The notes below the pieces were generated by a model. That model saw only the letters and a program-made list of their open reading frames with translations. It made no database searches and had not been told where the DNA came from. DNA of 64,000 nucleotides from Gymnopus androsaceus JB14 (lineage: Eukaryota > Basidiomycota > Agaricomycetes > Agaricales > Omphalotaceae), in NCBI GenBank assembly GCA_009733575.1, contig ML769405.1, positions 1-64,000 on the forward strand, written 5' to 3'. Each line of letters begins with the position of its first letter. Positions within the stretch are counted from its first letter, which is position 1. This document shows, in pieces, positions 45,040 through 55,494 of this stretch. The position numbers and the translations under genes are program-made.

Positions 45040-46890
45040 TCAGTCTCGGTTGAAGACGATCCTCCCAGATCGCAACACCTCCCGAAACGAGAGCCTTCTC
45101 GGTCACCTTACCGTGTCATATTTCAGTCGGACATTGGTGAATCGAATCAACATCTTCACCTCTTCTCAGCCGCACTGAGCTCAAGAGGTCGCGACAAATG
45201 GGTCGACCAAAAACACACCTACCAGAACCCCGCCAACGATTGGAAAAGTCTGCTTTTGTCACATCGGCGATGAAGACGAGATGTTTAGTCTCAGAGGGCC
45301 TAATGAAGGAGATGAGGAGGACGGGGAGGATCGACTCCCAATTTGCAGCACCTCCATGAACGAGAGCCTTCTCGGTCACCTGTCAGTGTCATATCTCAGT
45401 CAGAGACCGGTCGCCGCCCCTCCACATTATCTTCACCTCCCCTCAGCTCCACTGAGGCCAAGAGGTCGGGACATGTGGATCAACCAAAGCACACGTATCA
45501 AAACCCTGCCAACGATTGGAAAAGTCTGCCTTTGTCGAATCGGAGGCTCAAGACGGCCATGTCGAATACGATACTGGAACGTATGGTCGACCCCAGGTCC
45601 CTGCTTCGACTCCATCCCATCACATTTCCGACTCTATCTCAAACCGGATAATCTCATATAATGTATCCTCTGACGTGCTAGGCGAGGCACCCGCCAATTC
45701 TGAACCTTCAAATCCGATTTCTGTTGAGGCTAGTGGAGAAGAGAGAAACAGTGACGACGAGGGCAGAAACGACGCGCCGACCACTGGAAAACTGAATTGG
45801 AGGATCTGGATAAAAGCAACAACGAAAATGAGATTGCTGGCTTGACGGAGGAAACAGCGCCCTCACGGGTCAAAAGCCAGCAAGGGCCCAAGCTGGCTTA
45901 CTCGGGCCCATTGCCTCTTGAACAAAGTACCAGCCAAGGATCGCGTAATTTACTCGACGCATCTTTTTCACTTCTCAGGCGTTTTCTCTAGTTCAGGCTC
46001 GGAACTTCTACTCACACCTTCGCCTAAATCGAGACGCGTCTCTAAACATAAGAGAGTCATCGATTCAGACGCGGAAAGCGACCAGGAGCAGAGCAAGAGC
46101 TTATCTCTTCTACAGTTAAACGCACCATCAATACCCCCAAAACCGCGACTCACGAATCACTGTCAAAGCCAAGCAAAGGGAAACTAACAAAATCAAGGTA
46201 TGTTATGATGTTGCTCTACCATGTAACAATAACTCATCTTCCACGCAGAGGAGTAACAAGTGCGCATTGATAAATTTACTGGGTGTAGTGTAAGTCTTGA
46301 TGAAATCTCCATCATTATTCGTGCTCTTAGTTCGAAACTTGGATCTTATGCTACTGCTACGCCATCTCCCTTTGAAAGGAGAACTTGCCATCGATCCTAT
46401 GTCAGATATTCAACCAGTATCTCTCGACTCTGACGAGGAATTATCGTCTGTGCAAACTTTGCGAGGAAAACGTGTTCGCAAACGAAATCGTGACCGCGCA
46501 GGCATACTAGATGATAGTGGCGAAGATGACGAATCGTCGAATCCGAAGGAAGTTAAAGGAGCCGATTTCAGGCAAGGACTGAGGCCGGCTTCGAAGGACA
46601 GAGACTGTTCGACCTAGCGATAATATGAGCGGCGGGATTTAGTCATGAGTCACAGGTACCATGGGTCAAGTGCTCTCAAGCTGAGAAAAATATCGAAGAG
46701 GCCTGTCGCCGAAGCTGCCCCAAGCATGTTGAATCCAGTAGGTGACCGCAAGGACCGTTTCCAGTAGGTACATTTCGTCTCTTCGCTCTGCGATTCCCAT
46801 GCTTTGTTATAATATGGACTGTAAAATTTAAATTCACAAGTAAATATTCCAATGTAAATCTCTACGATAACTCGGGACAAGTAAGATGAA
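45040..46890 (+). pseudogene. Scrambled duplicate of the MRC1 gene
   Basis: Blocks of MRC1 appear out of order. 45051-45330 resembles MRC1 35161-35440. 45335-45550 resembles about 35175-35395 again. 45551-46460 resembles 32010-33210, including exon 1, the exon 1/2 intron and the exon 3 start. 46465-46560 resembles 35640-35760. 46570-46890 resembles 36430-36740, through the stop and 3' UTR. Recognisable fragments include RVSKHKRVIDSDAESDQEQSKS, NPANDWKS and GKRVRKRNRDRAG. Most of exon 3 is missing and frames are broken throughout. The two RLEKSAF segments here are useful: both keep a base that the main gene lacks near 35320. Confidence 0.85.
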
Positions 46891-47089
46891 GCAAAGGGGG
46901 TAGTAAGGTATAGAAGGTATGGGGTAAAAAGAACGAAAGTTGGAGGAAATACGAAGAGTTACATTTCGAATTGTTGGAGTGAACGGAGCTTCCCAAATGC
47001 ACTATCTGAGTAAAACCGGTATGTTCACTGGGTATAAGGATACAAAACGCCTGCATAAGCATCAAGATGGCCCATAAATCCCAAACTTG

Positions 47090-47684
47090 TCAATAGTACT
47101 GCTTCCCGATAGACCTGCCGAACCGTAACCAAGGAGTTTTTGCTGGTCGCGGCTGGGAGATGGAATACGTCCGTGAAGCCTGGCGCGCATGGGATGAATT
47201 CCGTCGTTTTCTACTGGAAGTTTGGATCTAAAAGTAATCGTTAGACCAAACCCGAGGATTAGATCAAGTGTACGCACCTTACGCCTCAGCAAGATGAGCT
47301 TTGCCATGTTCTCAGGTGGTCCGCTTTCTCTGAAAGGGTTACCTATGAAAACATTAAGATCTATTGAGACAAATAAGAGCTATAATACGAACGAGCAGCA
47401 ACCACAGCAAGACGGGATTCGTGAGCATCGAAAGAGTCGTCAAGTGCGATGATAGATGACCATAAAGCTGGCATGAAAAGGTAGACAAAAAGCAGAGCAA
47501 CGAGAAGCGAGCTGAATGCAAGAGCTAGCATTTTTGGGCAACTCGTAGACTGGCGCCAGCCGGAAGCTGGGCTCTCTCTCTGATTTCCAGCACAGTGGGG
47601 GCAGAAACGAACTGGCGAGAATGTTGGGGGATTTAAAACATCTACATCAGTCACGTAAACATCATCAATCATTTGATCGGCCAA
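47090..47684 (-). CDS. Small single-pass membrane protein, unknown function
   Basis: Three exons on the minus strand, 47393-47684, 47278-47342 and 47090-47227, give 164 residues with balanced phases. The N-terminus is acidic, followed by VRFCPHCAGNQ, a CPHC pair that could bind a metal. One strong membrane segment lies at about residues 51-75 (MLALAFSSLLVALLFVYLFMPALW). The C-terminal tail is very basic (LLRRKIQTSSRKRRNSSHARQ). The arrangement suggests an organellar or ER membrane protein with a positively charged tail. I recognise no family. The start is close to and divergent from tafazzin, with 42 bases between the two ATG codons, so they share a compact promoter. Confidence 0.65.
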
Positions 47685-47726
47685 AGCGCGTGAAAGCTCG
47701 CTAAGCTCTTCCTAAAAACTTCCTAA
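47685..47726. promoter_or_regulatory. Very short divergent promoter
   Basis: Only 42 bases separate the ATG of the small membrane protein (minus) from the ATG of tafazzin (plus). Core promoter elements must overlap the two 5' ends, or transcription starts inside the opposite gene. No TATA box is visible. Confidence 0.45.
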
Positions 47727-48794
47727 ATGTCCTTGCGGTCTGCCGCCACAGTTTCTGCCATCGGTCTAACCTGCAAGACTTTCCTCAACTCTGGACTCTG
47801 TACAATCTCTGTGAATGGCCTGCAGAATCTTGCTCAAGCCCTAGAAGATACTGAAAGGGAGCGAGGCCGAGGAATTGTCACAGGTATGCCTCTTAACCTC
47901 CTGACGGAAAAAGGGTCCGATTATTTTTTCAGTATCGAACCACATCTCTACGTGCGTCTAAAAGCCTTTCAGAAGGGCTGCACGCTCATATTAGGACGTC
48001 GAAAGGCTCGATGATCCAGTCACCTGGGGCGTACTTCCCGTAAAGTACTATCTTCGCAGTTCCCGCTTTACTCGATGGACACTAGGTGCCTCTGATATCA
48101 TGTTCACCAATCCGTACGCCCGTCTGCATTATGCATTCAATGCCTGATCATTTATCTGGCTTCTTGTCAGAGCAGGGTATTTTCCACCTTCTTCCGGTTC
48201 GGCCAAGTTTTAGAGACTTTCCGTGGCAAAGGAATCCACCAAGCTGCCGTCGATAATGCAATAGAAAAGCTGAATCGAGGTGACTGGGTATGTTACACTC
48301 ATGCATCTTCTATTCCTCGCGCTGAGTTATTTCAGATCCATCTTTTTGGCGAAGGAAAAGTGAACCAACCGGAAACTTACCAAAAGGACTCGAATGGTCT
48401 CGCAATATTACCGCGTTTCAAGTGGGGAGTGTGAGTGCCTACTTTTCTCAATGAACTACTCGCTCAATCAACGTGCAGAGGTCACATATTATCCTCTACG
48501 GCTAGACCACCCACGATTATACCGATGTGGATCACCGGTTTCGACAAACTTATGCCGGAGGGTCGGGCTTTCCCGTTCAAATATTTCCCTCGTCTCGGAG
48601 CTCGTCTGAGCGTCACCTTTGGCGAAGCCTTGCCTTTTGAACACATACGGGATCAGATATCATACGAAAAACATCTAGACCAAACCCAGATAGAACTGGA
48701 TGCTAGAATACGAACAGAAATAACAGCTGCTGTTCACGAAGCAATATTAAACTTGGGTAGAAGCGTGTCGGGACCATTGCTGGCAGGACCATGA
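47727..48794 (+). CDS. TAZ1: Tafazzin (cardiolipin-remodelling transacylase)
   Basis: Six exons, 47727-47883, 47933-47951, 48006-48113, 48176-48287, 48336-48430 and 48479-48794, give 268 residues. The acyltransferase catalytic motif HX4D is SNHISTLDD (His56, Asp61). It is followed by WGVLPVKY and RWTLGASDIMFTNPVFSTFFRFGQVLETFRGKGIHQ. The second acyltransferase motif is LFGEGKVNQP (about 135-143), then LPRFKWGVGHI, PPTIIPMWITGFDKLMPEGR and a C-terminal LGARLSVTFGEALP. Tafazzin moves acyl chains between phospholipids and monolysocardiolipin on the mitochondrial membranes that face the intermembrane space. Exon 2 is only 19 bases and carries the catalytic His, so its correct splicing is essential. 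The N-terminal hydrophobic region is consistent with membrane anchoring. Confidence 0.93.
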
Positions 48795-49199
48795 CATGAT
48801 ATTGTTCGTCTTGTTCTGGAATCATTTGTTTATTGTTCATCAAGTACTATACGACGTCTCCATTTATTACTACTTATTGCTCGTCCTTGGTGTATACAAA
48901 CCTAGACCAGATAACGTAGTCTCCGCCGAGTCCGTGATATCAAACCCTCCTCCAGATTTGAACAAGATAATGCGCACTGCGGGCGGATGTCGCAGCACGG
49001 TCCATCCGTGAAAGGACCATAGACTTGAACAAGAAAATCTGAACCATTGACATCGGAGATGCGTTTAAGCTTTGGAAGGACATTAGCTGAAGAATTTGGG
49101 GAAGTATGTTCCTTCCAAATCTTCGGGAAGAATGTTATTTCAGACTCTAGAAATTTCTCAGACAACAGAGTGTAAGATTATTCGAAACTCGATGCTACG
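48795..49199 (-). other. Tafazzin 3' flank with an F-box gene relic
   Basis: The part at about 49000-49110, read on the minus strand, resembles the C-terminal VLSRWW/FKSMVLS region and the PNLKEL block of F-box copies. The shared words gaaaggaccatagacttgaac and tttggaaggacat also occur near 6602 and 6690. It is too short and damaged for more. The 8-base target duplication of MITE 2 ends at 49199. Confidence 0.4.
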
Positions 49200-49641
49200 A
49201 GGCCCCCGGAATCTCCTACTGAACTCTGTCCGGCTCGCCGGCCTCAAGTACGCTATGATTTTGGGCTCGAGTACGCTATTTCGGACAAGGACGGACAAGG
49301 ACGGTCACGTGAACTCAAAAAAAATCGTTAAAAATCCCAAAAAAATCGCCGGGGGCTCCTACACACCTCTACATACACTATACAGCATTAGACACTATTC
49401 TGATGCTCAGCTTTAAGGTTTTTGAGGACGTACTAGGACATGTAATAAGGTACTCAACATAGCGTAAATTGGACTTGAAATTTTGGTTCGGCGCTGACGC
49501 GCCGGCCCTGAAGTACGCTAAGCCAGACAAGGACCCGATTTCTGAGGCCTAAAGTACGCTATATTTGGACAAGGATTTTGCCAAAATCAGGTCCTAAAGT
49601 ACGCTATTTTGGACAGAGCTCAGTAGGAGATTCCGGGGCCT
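49200..49641. mobile_element. MITE 2, hAT-like, related to MITE 1
   Basis: This is a 442-base element with terminal inverted repeats of 32 and 31 bases (49200-49231 and 49611-49641), differing by one indel and one substitution. It is flanked by the 8-mers atgctacg and atgctact (7 of 8 identical). The ends share CCCCGGAATCTCCTA with MITE 1. Inside, AGTACGCTA occurs five times (near 49247, 49269, 49512, 49552 and 49597), several next to GGACAAGGA. A CACGTGA core is near 49307. It lies about 270 bases upstream of F-box copy G. Confidence 0.85.
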
Positions 49642-49911
49642 ATGCTACTGTACGTCGAACCAGCCGGCTCTGTCGGCCCGGGGACGTTCGATTTTCATCA
49701 AACGTGGCAGTGAGTCTAACTCGATGCATCATTCTGAGAATGAGCGGCAGGCGCCAAATAATTGATTGTCTTCTTCACCAACTCCCAACTTGAACTAGGA
49801 TTGTATCCTATCCTCTCCTGGTCAGACTATTTCCCTCTATTTTTCTGACAACTAACGATTTTGCCTTCCTTCAATATAGAACGCGTCCTCGTCGCCACCC
49901 TTCGAACGATA

Positions 49912-51537
49912 ATGGCGCAATATCTTCAATCGCGTATAGAAGATCCCATTTGGCTTGAGCCGAATGAAATATCCTTCCTCCAGACGCGCATTTCCGAAGA
50001 AGAGGCTCTTGTGCAGACCCTCGAAAGTCGGATAGACGAACTCAGAGTTCAGATTTCCGAGTTGACGTGTCAGAAAGACGCGAAACTCGTTGAGATCGCT
50101 TCGCTGCGAAACGTTCTCGCTCCTGTTCGTCGAGTTCCCTTGGAGATCCTCACAGAAATATTCGAGCTTTCATGTATTCCGAAATATGGCCCCCTCTACG
50201 ACAGTGATCTCGTTCCCGATATGTTTATGCTTACTAGTGTGTGTGCGGCTTGGAGAAAGGCCTCACATACTACCCCTCACCTTTGGTCCAAGCTATGTGT
50301 TTCATTGGACAAATTTGTTCTGGGGCCAGAGCTCATATGGGTCGAGGACTGGATCATTCGGTCACAAATGTTTCCTGTCGATTTATATTTTGACTTCTAT
50401 TTTGAGGGATATGAGCCCCGAGATGTTCTTACGCAGAGGGGGAAGCAATTCTTGGAGCACATCCTAACACAGTTCAGTCACAAGGTTCGGTCGCTGAATG
50501 TGATCGGACATCCATCATCGTTTCTCCCCATCCTTCATCTCTCGCCCTCCTCTTCACTGCTCTCACTGGAAAAAATATCTCTTATGATCTACGATAAAGA
50601 GGGTGACATTATTGAAGACCTGGTGGCTCTTCTCCCTACCAAAGTCACAGTGTTCTTGAGTGCGCCCAAGTTGCAACAGGTTGAGCTCAATGGTGCCTCT
50701 CTTCGAGGGTTTCTGGCACTGCCTGCAGAACAATTGACCTTGCTGAAGGTCATTAATGATGCCGATTTTGATCCAATCGCTGTTGATCCAGTCGTGTTTG
50801 TAGACACACTATCGCGGTGCAAACAACTGGTCAACCTCGAAATCGATCTGCCATCAAATAACTTTAGTGGATTCAGCACGAGTCTGTTGATACTTCTGCC
50901 TACGTTGAGGTCGCTTATATTTACCACCTATAGTGCATTCGACAATATCTTATGCTGCATTACTGCTCCTCTCCTTGAACGCCTTTCTGTCAATTACTCC
51001 TATATTGACTCCGAGGATTTGGATAACATTGTCGCGGACCTGATTGCGTTTCAGCAGCGCTCTTCAACCAAACTGTCATTTTTGGCTCTCTTTCTTGAAC
51101 CGATTGATACAAGCACAGGGCGTGACTTCGGGGAGAAGATGATTGCGGTACTCTCCCTCTTCCCCTCCATCCGCTTGCTCGACATCACCTATCCATTTGA
51201 TGTGAATGCTCTCATGCGAGCAATGACTTGTACTCAAGGGCACCGTGTCTTTCCGAATCTCCAGAATCTCGTCTTGAGAGGAAGTATGGATTATCATCTG
51301 ACTTATAATTTAGCGACAAACGAAGAATACTGTCGTCTCCGTGGTTCTTTGTTCAAGTCTATGGTTCTTTCACGGTGGTGGCCAGATGATGATGGGTCGG
51401 CGTCTTTTTGCAATGGATTATCTCGCTTGCAGAGGGTGATCCTGCAGGGTTTCCAAGTCAGCGACTCCGCAGAGGACATTACATACGTATCTGGGCTCTC
51501 TGGCTTAGTTTTGTACTATAGACCACACAAAGGTTGA
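49912..51537 (+). CDS. F-box-like protein, intact (copy G)
   Basis: A single frame of 541 residues starts at MAQYLQSRIEDPIWLEPNEISFLQTRIS; an in-frame Met 17 codons upstream lies in the untranslated leader shared by all copies. It has a coiled coil at about 20-75, an F-box-like core LAPVRRVPLEILTEIFELSCIP at about 75-97, the LTSVCAAWRKASHTTPHLWSKL block, and an irregular leucine-rich C-terminus ending SGLSGLVLYYRPHKG. A 5'-UTR intron lies just upstream (donor region near 49820, CTAAC branch-like motif, acceptor ending near 49878). It is the first complete gene of the 50-60 kb array and is closest to copy I. The role as an SCF substrate adaptor is inferred from the family. Confidence 0.87.
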   Translation: MAQYLQSRIEDPIWLEPNEISFLQTRISEEEALVQTLESRIDELRVQISELTCQKDAKLVEIASLRNVLAPVRRVPLEILTEIFELSCIPKYGPLYDSDLVPDMFMLTSVCAAWRKASHTTPHLWSKLCVSLDKFVLGPELIWVEDWIIRSQMFPVDLYFDFYFEGYEPRDVLTQRGKQFLEHILTQFSHKVRSLNVIGHPSSFLPILHLSPSSSLLSLEKISLMIYDKEGDIIEDLVALLPTKVTVFLSAPKLQQVELNGASLRGFLALPAEQLTLLKVINDADFDPIAVDPVVFVDTLSRCKQLVNLEIDLPSNNFSGFSTSLLILLPTLRSLIFTTYSAFDNILCCITAPLLERLSVNYSYIDSEDLDNIVADLIAFQQRSSTKLSFLALFLEPIDTSTGRDFGEKMIAVLSLFPSIRLLDITYPFDVNALMRAMTCTQGHRVFPNLQNLVLRGSMDYHLTYNLATNEEYCRLRGSLFKSMVLSRWWPDDDGSASFCNGLSRLQRVILQGFQVSDSAEDITYVSGLSGLVLYYRPHKG

Positions 51538-51903
51538 AAGAATCGTGATAGAGGTGTTGTCATCTTGCTGTAGTACTTACTTTAGTATGAGCTGAAATGT
51601 GGAGGTCTCCGTGTACAGTACCCTAGTGCTGCGGAGGACATGTATAAGCATCTACATTCGACAGACTATCAGCCAAACAGGATGGCTGTCATAAAGTTGC
51701 GATGTATATAGTTTACAACTTGATATGGCCCGATACGCTGGAAAACAACGAGACATTAACCAGGTTGTATATTGTCGTTTCGCAAGAAATCTAAGAATTG
51801 AGGCTTCTGACTACTTACAAGGAAAGCTATCCATGGGGCATGAGGCATAGCGATATAGTATCGTGATGCAATGATGCCTAAGGTAGGGAACAACGACAAC
51901 AAC
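51538..51903. other. 3' flank of F-box copy G
   Basis: Noncoding. It contains the shared downstream block AGACTATCAGCCAA...GGATGGCTGTCATAAA near 51660, also present after copy C near 19735. This marks a common 3' flank of the family before the RPL3-derived piece begins. Confidence 0.5.
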
Positions 51904-52037
51904 TCATGCAAGGGCCTTGAGAGCTCCAAGGAACGCGGCCTTTTCCTCGAATGTTTGAAAGGAACAATCCTGCAAATTTGCTGCAAATAGTATCAATAGA
52001 TTCCGAAAAGAAGAAAAAAACTTACACCGAATTTTCA
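51904..52037 (-). pseudogene. RPL3 3'-end fragment 1
   Basis: On the minus strand this contains the RPL3 stop, the last exon ([19 protein letters not shown]), the complete last intron with its splice signals, and the first dozen bases of the preceding exon (KFG). Similarity to 21972-22105 is high over its whole length and then stops. It can make nothing; it marks the edge of a duplicated unit whose source is the F-box D / RPL3 junction. Confidence 0.88.
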
Positions 52038-52746
52038 AGAAGCGTCCTTGTTATGTTCGGGACCGCGCCAAATAGTAATTGATTGTCTTCTTCACCAGCT
52101 CCCAACGGTAATTGTATCCTATCCTCTCCTGGTGAGACTATTCCATTCTGTTTTCTTTTGGCTGCTAAAGCCTCTGCCCTTTAATAATAGAACATTGTCC
52201 TCATTGCCACCTTTCGACCGATAATGGCACAATATCTTTCTCAGCCACGCATGGAGGATCCCATTTGGCTTGAACCAAATGACATAACCTTCCTCCGGGC
52301 GCGCATTTCCGAAGAAGAGGTTCTTTTGCAGACCTTCCAAAGTCATATGGACGAACTCAGAGCTCAGATCTCCGAGTTGACGTGTCAAAAAGATGCGAAA
52401 CTTGTTGAGATTGCTTCGCTACGAAACGTTTCGCTCCTGTTCGTCGAGTTCCACTGGAGATTCTCTCGGAAATATTCGAGCTGGTTTCAGAATATCACCA
52501 GTGGGAAAGCAATATTGTGTCCTGTATATTTAGGCTTTCTAGTGTGTGTGTAGCTTGGAGAAAGGCTGCCCATGCTACCCCTTGACTTTGGTCCACGCTA
52601 TGCCTATGCATTTCATTGCCAGGACCAGAGCTCACATGGGTTGAGGACTGGGTCACTCGGTCTCAAATGGTTCCTCTCAATTTATATCTTGACTTCACTG
52701 TACAAACAGACGAGTTCCGAGAGGTTCTCATGGAGAGAAGGAAGCA

Positions 52747-54101
52747 CATCAGTAAATTGGGGAGAAGTAGGCAATCGATTGTCATACCCCAGAATCCATT
52801 ATAATAAGCCATCTTTAAGGTAATATTGACAAAATATGTTATTAATATGGTGATGGATTATATTGAAAGATCTTTGGGAGGCAGATGATGTCTCAAGGTC
52901 CGATATTGTCATAGATAATAATTTTTGCTTGATCCTGAGATGTTGTGTAACTATGTGAGCATAAGATAATCGGAGACAATAGAGACATGAGATGGCAAGC
53001 CAATGTAAAGCAATACCTTCATTGCGAGAGGTTCTACTTGCAGGCATTTCTGTACTGACTGAGCAATGATCATTTTTCTTCGATTCAATGCTGCTAACAT
53101 GGGAAAAGATGGTTGAAAATAAACTGCATTGCAAAGCTATATAATACATGCATGGCTGTAGATACAAATATTCTATGATAGCATGAGAGAAAAAAAAGGG
53201 AGAAAGGACTCGGAGGGTGGAAGGAGAGAGGCAGGGGGATCTTGACATAGGCTTCTTGAGGTGTACAGAGAAGGCTTGAATGCTTGAGGAATTGAGGAAC
53301 ATAGATTGCAACGGTCCATGAGCGGTTGAAGAGAGAACTTGAAGAACTTGAAGGAAATTAACTTGGAGGGTGGGAGGTGAAGCGAATGGATGGTGGGGGA
53401 AAAGAAAGAGAAGTTGAACGACTGAAACGCCATGCAGGACAACTTAAATATGCCTGCAGCATCAGGTGACCATTCAGCGCTCAGTGTCACCATCAATGTA
53501 TTTTGGGAAGGTGAACCTGAGTCTGCAGAAATTGAATGAACCCGGAGCATGCACTACAACGACAGTCCCTACAACGAAGAAGAACCTTGTTGAACGTTTC
53601 AACAAGGTTCTGGATCCGAGTTTATAGTTCAGCACAGATTGATCAAGTAGACGACTCAGACTCACAGAACACCTGTAAGGAATATGCTCATATGAATCGG
53701 GCACTGAACTTCAGAATACACATGAAAGTTATTTGGTTGTTACTGCATCGGCGGTCCTAAGTATTCTACAAGGCCATCGAGAGCAATGATAATTGTCTTC
53801 AAGCTATCATAAAACTGGCAGGGCATGATAATCCATGGCAATATTAATGGAATATAATGATTACATAGTCATACAATGGTATTTACACAAAATAAAGTTT
53901 ACCGAGTTACCATTCATTGCCATATCTCAAGAATGTGGAACAATATTGGCAGTGTAATGGAATTTGAGGCTGATAGCACCATTCATTGTAATGGGATCCC
54001 TTTATTTTCTGCACTTGATAATGCATTATATTGTATGGCAATAAAACAAAATAAATATCTCGTGCGCCATACATTGGCATACTTTCCACGATTTACTGAT
54101 A
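52747..54101. mobile_element. 1355-base inverted-repeat insertion in F-box copy H
   Basis: The insertion is defined by comparison with intact F-box copies, whose sequence stops after 52746 and resumes at 54102. The ends are imperfect inverted repeats of about 28 bases (ATCAGTAAATTGGGGAGAAG and, on the other strand, ATCAGTAAATCGTGGAAAG). The flanks share only ca, so any target duplication is 2-3 bases. The interior is AT-rich and has no convincing transposase frame. A perfect hairpin (GAACCTTGTTGAA, 3-base loop, complement) lies at 53582-53610. It is probably a non-autonomous DNA transposon; the superfamily is unresolved. Confidence 0.72.
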
Positions 54102-54411
54102 CAATTGTTGGAGTACATCTTAACACAGTTCGGTCACAAGATTCGGCTGCTGAATGTGATTGGAGATCCATCGCTTCTTCCCATCCTTCATCAGTTGCCC
54201 TCCTCTTCACTGCTCTCGTTGGAAAATATATCTCTTTCGATCTACGGAAATGAGAATGACACTCGGAAATATCTAGTGGACCTTTGCCCTCAAAAAGTCG
54301 AGGTTTTCTTGGGTGCACCCAAGTTGCAGCAGGTTAGATTCAACAGAGCTTTTCTTCTAGAAGTGCTGGCACTTCCGGCAGAGCAATTGACCTCGCTGAA
54401 AGTCAATACAG

Positions 54412-54743
54412 TGTAGGAATACACCTTATAACACCAGCAAGGTGACAAGGATATTGACAAATGAATAAAATGTTTGACCTTGTATGGATCTTGGGATAAA
54501 GATCCTAAGGCAAACAGGTAAAGTACATGTCTATCTACAACCTGTATTTATACTCCTAGAAAGCATATGTCATAGCTATCAAACATAGTAAGTGGATAAT
54601 ATGTGAAGTAATGATATCACCTATGATGCAATAGTGATATAAGGTGCAAATATAGTATAGATATGATGTAAATATACTGAAAACATGATATCATCATGAC
54701 ATAGCTGTATCCAGCTTGTACATCAAAATCTGATATTCCAACA
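54412..54743. mobile_element. Solo LTR in F-box copy H
   Basis: This is a 332-base sequence beginning TGTAGGAATA and ending TATTCCAACA (TG...CA with inverted ends), flanked by a perfect 5-base duplication tacag (54407-54411 and 54744-54748). These are the marks of an LTR left after recombination between the two LTRs of a retrotransposon. It does not match the LTRs of the two copia elements here, so a third element family has been active. Confidence 0.85.
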
Positions 54744-55494
54744 TACAGGAGATTGTGAAGTGGATCCAGCTATGTTTGTGGGCATACTACAGCAGTGCAA
54801 ACAACTGGTCAACCTTGAAATCCATTTGCCATCAAATGGCTTTATTGGACTCAGGACGAGGCCATTGATACTTCTGCCTACATTGCGGTCACTTGAAGTT
54901 ATCTGCTCTAATGCAGCTGACAATATCTTACGCTGCTTCACTACCCCTCTCCTTCAGCAACTGTCTCTTCGTTATGACAGCCAGGATTTGGATAGCCTTG
55001 TTACGGACCTGACTGCGTTTCAACAGCGCTCTTCGACTCCACTGTCATCTTTGAAACTTCATATATTGTGCTGTGCAGACTATGAAGTGGAAATCATCAC
55101 GGAGAAGGTAATTGAAATACTCTCCCTCTTCCCCGCAATCCACTCGCTCGAAATCCACCCTTCTTTCACTCCGGATCTTCTAATTCAAGCGATGACTTGC
55201 ACCGAAGGCCAACTTGCCCTTCCGAATCTCAAAGAGCTTGTCTTGGATGGGTATCCAAATTATTATCTCACCGGAAAAGACTATTGCCTCAGTGGTTCAG
55301 GGTTCAAGGCTATGGTCCTTTCACGGTGGTGGCCGGATGGTGATGGGTCGGCGTCTTTCCGCAATGTATTATCTCGCTTGCAGAAGGTAACCCTGCGGGG
55401 GTTCCGTGTTAGCGACTTGGCCGGGGACATTACACATGTATCTGCGCTCTCTGGCTTAGTTTTGGATTATACACCAGTCAAAGAATGGTGGTAG

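Larger units (their letters stand above)
52224..55494 (+). pseudogene. F-box-like family pseudogene split by two insertions (copy H)
   Basis: Three blocks belong to one gene. 52224-52746 has the N-terminus, coiled coil and F-box region, with a one-base loss near 52430 and a stop near 52583. 54102-54411 has the middle part, LEYILTQFGHKIRLLNVIGDPS. 54749-55494 has the C-terminal leucine-rich part. A 1355-base inverted-repeat element (52747-54101) and a 332-base solo LTR (54412-54743) separate them. Removing the solo LTR and one target copy rejoins the frame exactly (SLKVNT followed by GDCEVDPAMF). The 3' block alone keeps 244 open codons. The usual 5'-UTR intron lies just upstream. Confidence 0.87.
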
